A DNA stretch of 64,000 nt from positions 30,386,148 to 30,450,147 of the forward strand of contig OX328124.1 of the NCBI GenBank assembly GCA_946811695.1, written 5' to 3'. Positions 56,435 to 64,000 of the stretch are shown in pieces (position 1 is the first letter of the stretch; each line of letters opens with the position of its first letter). The translations under genes were made by a program, and so were the position numbers. The stretch comes from Gonocerus acuteangulatus (taxonomy: Eukaryota > Arthropoda > Insecta > Hemiptera > Coreidae). The notes under the pieces are model-generated. The model was not told the DNA's origin. It saw only the letters and a program-made list of their open reading frames with translations, and did not search any database.

Positions 56435-57084
56435 TTAAAATGTATTTATTTTAATTCTAATAATACTTTAATTTAAAATGAATCGACCTTATTCAATTAA
56501 TACAATTCACAATACATTCCTGATTTCACGTAAAATAATTAAATCCGCAAAAACTTTATTTCTTCAAAATTTGAATTCAAACTGATGTCATAGGAGTAGT
56601 AATCAGCTGACTTATATCCACCATATTGTATTCATTCTGGTTCAAACAGCTTTAGCACGGTTCTACTAGTGTAAGGTTCTACATTTCATTTTAATTTCTC
56701 CTAACGATGATCCAAGAATTGCAATAAATGTAAGGAAAATAAATTATTTTAAAGGTATTAGTTTTTATTATTTATGTCCTTACCGCCTTGATCATTCTAA
56801 CGTAAAATCCCGAGCAATTAGAGTTCTGGTTGGACTGAAGCCGATAAAAAAAAAAAAAAATGGTTGATACGAAGGGTGATTCAGGCTGGAGTTACTAGAT
56901 TCCTGCTCAAGAAGGCTGAAGTAATTGTAAAACAGGTTACTCCCGCCATTTACTGCTGGCGTGGGACCGAGGATGGAGGCCAGGTACTCGCTCACATTCT
57001 ATAGCTTGGTACTCAACTTACCAGGAACAACCTTCTCCTCATGACTTCTGTCTCTTCGGACACCTGTTCACAATAAACAAATAC
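56435..57084. other. No gene recognised
   Basis: Nothing assigned. Confidence 0.4.
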
Positions 57085-57165
57085 AGAAAAATATAATAAG
57101 AGTAGAGTTATAAATAAAAACGCTTAATATCAATATTCCGATCTATCGTCTAGTATGTTGAAAAA
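57085..57165 (-). repeat. Inverted flank, left
   Basis: The inverse of 59087-59160; shared text CTAGACGATAGATMGGAATA and AAGCGTTTTTATTT. The pair encloses family B and the Penelope-like relic. Confidence 0.75.
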
Positions 57166-57202
57166 AAAAAAAAATTTAAATATTTGATCTTCGTTTTTTA
57201 GC

Positions 57203-57320
57203 TCTTTCCTCCGAAGGAAAGTAGCTATTGAGGTTGCACCCATGACGGAATTTTTGAAAAATTTCTTCAAATCTTTATTGATCCTACCGAGTAGACACCG
57301 AAAATGACCCCAGTTAAAAT

Positions 57321-57389
<69 letters not shown>

Positions 57390-57997
57390 TATGCATATAT
57401 AGTTATGTACGTGTCCGTTAACACGATGCAGGCCAGAGTTTTTGTTTTTTCGCCACGAAACTTGGTATTTGGGATTCCCACATCAAACGATTGAACGAGT
57501 TCGTTAACCAACAAAATCGGCCCATCCGGAGGGGGGGGGGTTTACTCCGGAGCTAAAGTAGTTATTTGCCAATACCAGTCGTAATTTTTGTTATATTTCA
57601 ACGAAACTCGGTATTCGTTCTGGTCAACTAAAGAGAAAATGTATTGTAAAAATAAACTAAATCGGTTTATTAGGAGGGGGGGGGGGTTACTCCGGACACA
57701 AATTGACTAATGTGCTCAACCGGTCGTAATTTCTGCAGTATTGTAACGAAACGCGGTATACGTCCTGGGTATCTAATAAGGAAGGATTGTTGTAAAAATG
57801 AACTAAATCGGTCTATCGGAAGGGGGGGATTTACTTTGTACTGTGTTTCAATTGAATTGAAACAGGTGTTATTTATGTTTTTATTTTATTTATCTATATA
57901 GGTTATTTTAAGCAAATTATTCAGGAATGCACTCGACACTACCCAATTCTGAGGAAAGTGCTTAGTTATGCAGCTCCTGCGTGACGGACTTTTTTTC
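57203..57997 (+). repeat. Family-B repeat, full-length copy
   Basis: Starts with the CTCCGAAGG palindrome, has (TA)n at 57325-57400, two or three internal modules with G runs, and ends CAGCTCCTGCGTGACGGACT plus T8. Confidence 0.85.
57325..57400. repeat. (TA)n microsatellite inside family B
   Basis: A long AT run followed by GCATATGCATAT. Confidence 0.95.
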
Positions 57998-58019
57998 TTG
58001 ATATGTTGAATTATATCTA

Positions 58020-58745
58020 TATTTTATTTTATTTTTCTTGTTATGAGGTTCTTTTCTTTATCCAATATTTTAACATTATAAAAGTCAAATTCTTATATAT
58101 ATATTTTATAGTGACCCAATCTTCTTCCATCCAATATTTTTCAGGCGGAAGGTCAATAAAAGAGAATTAACAAAGTCAATTCATTTTATTTGTGTTGCTC
58201 TACATTTTCACACCCTAGGTGCCTCTTCAGGAGCTAAAAAAACTTAATAAACTAAGAAATACAGCCTAATTGTATTAAGGCGAACCTTCCTGTGCAACGG
58301 TCACGTCCAATATGAGGTTACTATTACCTACGTGTAGCGTCAATCAGCTGTGTAAAATCGATAGATCACAAAAATCAAAAAAAAATATCATCCAGAAAAA
58401 GATAAGTCCATTATAATAAAATAAATTGACTTTGTTAATTCTCTTTTATTGACCTTCCACCTGAAAAATATTGGATCAAATCCTTATAGTAGAATAAAAT
58501 ATAAATTAAAAGAGAAGGAAACCAAATATAATGTATACCAAATTAACTGTGCTTCATGTGAAAAAATTATATGTAGGAGAATCTGGAGCTTTTAAAAAAG
58601 AGGATAAAACAACACGTTAAAAATATAGACGAAAATGACAACCGAGCCGCTTTAGTAAACCATACAATAAACCTTAGACATACATTTGACTTCGCGAATG
58701 TTTAAGATTGGATAAAGAAAAGAACCTCATAAAAATAAAAACTAA
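58020..58745 (+). mobile_element. Penelope-like element relic, inverted arrangement
   Basis: Two inverted pairs: 58131-58190 with 58424-58482 (GGTCAATAAAAGAGAATTAA), and 58025-58080 with 58695-58745 (TTGGATAAAGAAAAGAACCT). The plus side carries a GIY-YIG remnant (separate entry); the left side keeps only the inverse of its last codons. On the minus strand 58201-58235 reads CTGAAGA, stem CACC/GGTG, GAAAA, a hammerhead-like core. This fits Penelope-like elements, which often have inverted or partly tandem terminal copies. Confidence 0.7.
58515..58735 (+). pseudogene. GIY-YIG endonuclease remnant of a Penelope-like element
   Basis: Reading across one frame change, the peptide has VYQINCASCEK, then LKKRIKQHVKNIDENDNRAA, then LVNHTINLRHTFDFANV. 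This matches the C-terminal GIY-YIG region of Penelope proteins (C-x2-C before the YxG strand, the R-x3-H helix, and the H..HxFDF ending). At least one frameshift and stops at the YVGE-like position and after FANV break it. The RT part is not present. Confidence 0.75.
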
Positions 58746-58837
58746 CACAAGTTGTGTATTTTACCGTTAGCTTTAGAGTTTAGAATTAGATTAAATAATA
58801 GTATTATTTTTAATAACAATCCCTAGAATAGGAATTA

Positions 58838-58898
58838 GTGGTGCTAATGACCTTAGCAGTAGATGCACCAAACAAAACAAAACAAAAAAAAAAAAAAA
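58838..58898 (+). mobile_element. Short LINE 3' end (GCTAATGACCTTAGC type)
   Basis: GTGCTAATGACCTTAGCAGT followed by CAAACAAAACAAAAC and an A run: the tail of a non-LTR element. No coding part. Confidence 0.5.
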
Positions 58899-59086
58899 AT
58901 AGGAATTAGTAAGAACAGCAGAAATGTTAGAGCAGTAGTAAGTAATGAAGACTACTTCATTGTATGTTTAGAATGAAGTTATTTTCAATGGTGCCAAAGA
59001 CCAAACCAGTCGAAGTACCCCCCAACAAATAAATAAAAACACGGTAAATAAAAAACGGAGATTAAATATTTAAATAATATTGTTTT

Positions 59087-59160
59087 CAATATACTAGACG
59101 ATAGATAGGAATATTGATATCAAGCGTTTTTATTTTATTATAACTTTACTCTTAAAGATA
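59087..59160 (+). repeat. Inverted flank, right
   Basis: Partner of 57085-57165. Confidence 0.75.
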
Positions 59161-59235
59161 AAAGCTTTCTCTAGAATCGATATAAGCTAGGAAAATGTCG
59201 ATTATTACAAGCCTGACTGAATTTATAATTATAGT

Positions 59236-59293
59236 ATAGATCTTAAGTTAAAGACTAAGATGTTGTAGAAAGGTGGTAACAGCTAAATTCAGT
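59236..59293 (+). repeat. Short dispersed repeat, copy 2
   Basis: Matches 55185-55240 (AAGTTAAAGACTAAGATGTT, GGTGGTAACAGCT). Confidence 0.7.
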
Positions 59294-59421
59294 CCTCATA
59301 CCTAGTCCTCAGACCTAGTCTTCAGACCTAGTCCTCAGACCTAGTCCTCAGACCTAGTCCTCAGACCTAGTCTTCAGACCTAGTCCTCAGACCTAGTCCT
59401 CAGACCTAATCCTCAGACCTT
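59294..59421. repeat. 13-bp minisatellite, ~10 units
   Basis: The unit is CCTAGTCCTCAGA with occasional C-to-T change (TCTTCAGA). There are no spacers between units, so it is not a CRISPR array. Confidence 0.95.
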
Positions 59422-60439
59422 AACTCAGGCATGCCGCACCCTATGTAATTTAATAATAGAAATATATTTGAGGGCTGAATTTATTATATCTATATAGCTA
59501 AATCCCTTCGGAATTTGCTAAATTACTTATGGTTCCAGTTTAATTTCTTTATTCTAGATGCCACGGTTTCTTTAAATTGCAAGAAAACATTCTAATAATA
59601 AGACATTAGAATGAGAAAATGTAAACATTATTTGAGAAAATGGTTTTACATGGCGTGAAATTACAGATTACATAACTGAGGAATGAATACAAATGAAGGA
59701 AAATCTTTCCTCCAATGGGAATGGGAAGCAAAGATATTACAGAATGTTTTATTGTTTTCAGAAGGTATTCAATTTATTCAAAGCATTTATTATGTTTATT
59801 TTGTGCGCAAATCTCCTTCAGTACAATAATAAAAAAAAACAATTCCTGATCACCTTTATCCTCCCGGGTATTTTGGAAGACTATGTCTATGAGAGTCATC
59901 AAAAAACCATTCATTTCAGCATGATTCTGAAAAAATTAGATCCCGCTGAAAAGATGATTCCACTGATGTTTTTCTACTGAACAAAGCTGTAGAACAAGAA
60001 AGCTTAATTTTCTTTTGTCCTAACCAATACTAGCTTACTCAAGGACTGGTTTGGATTGGCGCCGTTAACACATAAAGTGGCGCCAAACCGAACAAGGTAT
60101 TACGGACTTCCTGGAAAGTACCCAGAATAGCGTCCAGAGCTCCTCGGCTTGTAAAGGACTGGGAGATTTCCGAGAAAATGTGTGTTGAACCCTTTTAGCG
60201 TGCTTTCTCTCTGAATGGGATAAAGGACTAAAACCAGAATTTTTATTTTCTTATGTTTAATTTTTAATCCTGTAGATACGTTTGGAAACTATTTAAGGAA
60301 TTAGAATCGTATAAAAACCAATAAATATTATTTTTAATTTGATTAACAAACACAATAGCAGTATTGAAAACAAGGAAAAGTCTTCAAAACCTGTTTCACA
60401 CCAACAATCAGTTTTAACCTCTCTCGTCGAAGATAGAAC
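59422..60439. other. No gene recognised
   Basis: A small inverted pair around 60049-60090 (GGCGCC, with GGTTTGG against CCAAACC). Frames match nothing. Confidence 0.4.
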
Positions 60440-60860
60440 TGAGTTCTTAGTAAGTGACCCGAAGGCAAAGACGTCCAAAAAGCCAACGCGCCGGCTTGAA
60501 TATATTTTTCTACCTATATATTTGTCTGTTCGCGATCTACCATCTACAAAAATCCTGCGATTTTAGTGATTTTGTGTACGAAAATACACGCCTAAGCCTA
60601 AGGCTTACGTTTTGGCTTCTAGATAAACTTTGTATATGTGTTGGGACTTGGTGCATCGAATAAATCATGATATCTTTGAACTTTTGAACTCTTCAAACAC
60701 ACGGTCAAATATCGCGAGAAGTGTTGAAATTCGTGTTAAGGCGAAGGACATAATTCGAAAGCCTAATAAACTGTTTATAGAAGAGGTGCAGGGGTAAATT
60801 TAGATAGGATCACGTTAGGCGAAAAGGGTACTTGAATGTTCGGAAACTTAGGCTTCGTTT
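60440..60860 (+). repeat. Decayed family-A repeat
   Basis: TGTCTGTTCGCGATCTACC, CTGCGATTTTAGTGATTTTG, GGCTTACGTTTTGGCTTC and TCGAAAGCCTAATAAACTG follow family-A order with many changes and no termini. Confidence 0.6.
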
Positions 60861-61876
60861 AATGAATAACGAATTTGGAGAGTTTTTATTAGAAGCTTTG
60901 AATATTATAACAGAAATACGGATAATATGAAAACACGCTGAGATGCCACGTCGTATTTCTGCAAAACGAACTTTTCACATCTACAAAAACTTGTAAGGAA
61001 GTTCAAGCAAAGCTGGAAGTAGGAAAATAAGATTATTTTTTATTTGTACTTTATTAATGTAAGAAATTATGCTACTTATTTTAAGAAATAACATACCTGA
61101 TAAAGATACATAACCGGATTTAAATCCGGTAGATTCTTAATTTTGGTATTTGAATTAGTTATTCAACATTAGGAAAGGAAAATAAACCTATGGCATACTC
61201 GTATTATTGTGTCACAAATGAAACAGACGCTGAAAAACTCTTTGAAAAAACTCGGATCTATGCTTTATTTATTATAGGTTACGTTGCCTTCATTTATCAA
61301 ATGGTTCGTTAAACACACACGACCGTAACGAGCATTATACTTTGAGTGAATAATATATACAGCACTAATCCACTCATCATCAAAATTCTAACAACAATAT
61401 ACACAATGCACTAGTGAACTCATACTGAAAGGCTGTAAAGTGAGAAAAAATAAAAAACACCACACAAATCATTAGTGCAAGCTAGGCCATACATCCAGAA
61501 TACTTCGACATCAAAAGAAATAAATCTGTACCTCAATACAAAAAGGGCCTATGTCAAAACCTTTGAAATTTGAGTGACATCAGTGTAAGATAAACATAAT
61601 TGTTACAAGGGCTAATATTAAAGAGAAATATTCTTCCCTTCAATAACGAACAATGGGAAGACCCCCCCTTTACAATTTATATTTATCCCACCCTGATGTC
61701 ACTCGTGCAGTTCACTGAAATTAAAGAGATTTGGACATTGGCCATTTTTGTTTCAAGGTACAGAAATATTCAACATTTCATCAAATTTTGTGACGGATTG
61801 CAACAAATCAATGATTTAATATACATTTATGTAACAACATTTCAATTATATATTCTCTTTTAATCTAAACTCTTAT

Positions 61877-61878
<2 letters not shown>
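60861..61878. other. No gene recognised
   Basis: Nothing recognised. Confidence 0.4.

Positions 61879-61941
<63 letters not shown>
61879..61941. repeat. (TA)n microsatellite
   Basis: A pure AT run. Confidence 0.95.
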
Positions 61942-61943
<2 letters not shown>

Positions 61944-62825
61944 AATGTAGGTTTGTTAAGTTACCAAGACCGAACCTTGACTATATCTACCTTTGCACTC
62001 CCAATGGTCAACGATATCCTCATAATGAATAAAAAAAATTTTTTCCTGTCTGTGAGTCCACCGAAATGGTATCTACTACAGGATCAGTCATGGCTAAGGA
62101 TAGAAATTAGAAATTTTGACAAATTCTGTAAAGAAAATATAGGCATTCAATGATAACAAAATAATGAGTAAAACCAAACGTTTGAAGACACGAGTAAATT
62201 TAAATTAAATCTTTCTTTTCTTATGTATGTCTCTAGACCTCAGTGAGACCCATACCTGCTCGTTTTACTTTAAATAAACGATACCTAAATTTAATTTCTT
62301 AATATCATATGAGGGTGGTCGATAAAAATTGTTAGAAGAATCGAAGCACTCATTTTATGAGAGATATCTTTTATCGAATGCACTCGCTTCACTCGGTCGG
62401 ACAAATCAATATGTAAATATATTAGTGGAATTATTTACGTATGAAAAAATTCTTCCAAAGTTTTTCATATTTCAATACATGCATATGATCGTAATGAAAT
62501 AAACTAGAGTTAATAACTGGACAAAGAAGGAGTCTATGGCTTAGAGAGGTGGAAGAACCCATGTGAAGAGAGAGAGAGAGGAACAGGGACGCCAGGTATA
62601 GGCATTCCTGGAGCACTACTCATGCGTTTCATAGAACTGCACTCCGTCCGCCATTCATTGCAGCAACCACGTGCTAGAGAACACAATACTCTTCAAACTA
62701 ACAATCTTTATAATATCGAAAATCATTTTGACTTTTTATGAACCTTTAATGTGCTGCTTTTATGAGAAGAATGACATTTCAAACCCTCGTCGAATACAAG
62801 AGTTCAAGGTGCAATCATCGTATGT
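61942..62825. other. No gene recognised
   Basis: A short GA run at about 62568-62581. No exon seen. Confidence 0.4.
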
Positions 62826-62912
62826 GAGAACCTCAGGTGGGAATAGTTCTTCGATGCGTGATTACTTGGGAAAGCCACTTGTCCTTGTTAGTCATTGGAA
62901 TTAAAGTCGAGG
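62826..62912 (+). repeat. ~86-bp direct repeat, copy 1
   Basis: Shares TGCGTGATTACTTGGGAAA-type text and GTTAGTCATTGGAATTA with 63907-63992. Confidence 0.8.
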
Positions 62913-63360
62913 GTCTGCTTGCGAAGACCACATCTAGTTACTTTGAAGTATCTGTCGTGATTTTAAACAGTGATTTTGGTACTTACGGATTAGCTTACAG
63001 GTTTCTTGCAGGTTATCTATTACTTCTTCACAGGTTATCTAAGGTTACAAACCATATTATTTAAATATGATAATCAAAAGTTAATATAGTAATGAAAAAT
63101 ATTAAAAATCACTGCAATCACTACTAAAATAACTTTTTTTGACTACTATATTTATATATAAGTACAATAACCTTTATGTGTAAGTAATACTCTTAGGTTT
63201 GTAAAGCATTAATGAAAATAAGCAGAATATATTTCAGCAAGAATATTATAAAAATCAATGGTAATCGTGAAGTTTAGAGGCCTCCTCACCGATTTAATTG
63301 TCCGGTGGTTCTATAACGTATTTATATTTTATATTTATTTCGCATTATGGGCATATGCGC

Positions 63361-63465
63361 CCTTAATGCTCGCTTGCTCGCTAAAGAAGATATCAAAACT
63401 CTAGTCAATCCAACTCGCTAAAATTAATAGAATTCTATTAATTTTTGCGAGTTGGGTTGACTAAA
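63361..63465. repeat. Inverted repeat related to the 15.0-15.3 kb spacer
   Basis: CAACTCGCTAAAATTAATAG and its inverse meet at GAATTC (63407-63462). The flanking CTCGCTTGCTCGCTAAAGAA resembles the inverse of the 15.0 kb TTCTTGAGCGAGCG text. Confidence 0.75.
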
Positions 63466-63635
63466 GTGTTAAAGGTTACTTTACTACCAGTAACGACAAT
63501 ATGCGCATTCGCTGAATCACTGTTATAATCACTACAGATACTTCATAAGTAACTGGAAAAGTTACTGGATGTGGTCTTTGCAGAAAGACCCGAAGAATGG
63601 CATTGCTAAACCTCGTCGAAAACGGCTGTTCACGG

Positions 63636-63883
63636 CCAGGGCGTTTATAGTAAATAATTTCCGGCGGGGGGGGGGGGGGGGGGGGGTAGCATTTGGGGAC
63701 TATGGAATACCAGAAATCTAGAACTAGGAATAGTTAGCCAACTAAAAGGCTATTACACATTAAAAAAAAATTAACTGAACTAAGTGATCATATTTAATTT
63801 ATTTTTAAAGTTTTTATGGCATATTTTTGCCAATTAAATCAAAATTTCGTGGGGATCTGCTGCCCCCTTATAAACACCCAAGT
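63636..63883 (-). mobile_element. hAT-type MITE-G (copy 5)
   Basis: Ends CCAGGGCGTTTATAG and CTTATAAACACCCAAG, with a G22 run inside one end and a short C run inside the other. Interior text matches copy 3 (CAATTAAATCAAAATTTCG). The target duplication is unclear. Confidence 0.7.
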
Positions 63884-63906
63884 TTCACAATCCTATCATA
63901 GGAGTT

Positions 63907-63992
63907 AAGAAACCTCGGATCGGAATAATTCTTCGACGCGTGATTACTTGGGAAAACCACTTGTCGTTGTTAGTCATTGGAATTATAATCGA
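63907..63992 (+). repeat. ~86-bp direct repeat, copy 2
   Basis: Second copy of the 62826 repeat, running almost to the window end, so the full unit may extend beyond it. Confidence 0.8.
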
Positions 63993-64000
63993 TATGCATT

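Noticed and set aside
59294..59421. Possible CRISPR-like array
   Set aside because: Units are directly adjacent 13-mers with no spacers, in a eukaryotic-type context; it is a minisatellite.

Overview
This window looks like AT-rich, repeat-dominated nuclear DNA from an invertebrate, most likely an arthropod. The reasons are the mix of mobile elements, the many (TA)n arrays, and decayed eukaryotic transposon genes, with no prokaryotic gene organisation. The species cannot be named from sequence alone. I found no convincing single-copy host gene. Almost everything I can identify is a transposable element, usually broken, plus simple repeats. One short open frame near 33.5 kb resembles a cold-shock domain and is the only weak hint of host-type coding.

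Layout. 0-9.7 kb: a poly-G/C MITE with a perfect 8-bp target duplication (2.3 kb), family-B repeats (5.5 and 6.4 kb), a TIR MITE (6.7 kb) and a modular family-C repeat (7.2-8.2 kb). 9.98-11.77 kb: a 5'-truncated LINE with RT (YADD) and a C-terminal Cys/His finger, bounded by a 14-bp target duplication. 12.7-13.4 kb: 3' end of an RNase H-type LINE, minus strand. 13.4-20.6 kb: family A, B and C repeats, a long inverted repeat, a tRNA-headed SINE and a snapback element with hammerhead-like motifs. 24.6-28.4 kb: a Helitron helicase relic split in frame by a PIF/Harbinger element (TTA duplication). The Harbinger element contains a large palindrome, itself invaded by a SINE in one arm and a MITE in the other. 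28.4-36.4 kb: more family A and B copies and a 161-bp near-perfect hairpin. 38.5-38.9 kb: three 133-bp tandem units. 40-49 kb: snapback element, two more RNase H-LINE tails (one with an intact 164-codon frame), a duplicated family-A copy and a SINE split by a MITE. 49-57 kb: MITEs, SINEs, an internally deleted piggyBac and an internally deleted hAT that holds a tiny LINE insertion. 57-64 kb: family B, a Penelope-like relic with a GIY-YIG domain, a 13-bp minisatellite and further repeats.

The pieces do not form a pathway; they record successive insertions. The pattern I find most striking is a superfamily of repeats (A, B, C). They share a degenerate module resembling 'CGATTTTGATGAAATTTGGCAC', and A and B carry (TA)n at a fixed internal place. 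A and B also share a 3' end (GCAG-YTC-CTGCG, then CGGACTTTTT) whose element class I cannot assign. Hammerhead-like motifs recurring in Penelope-type snapback structures are the second.
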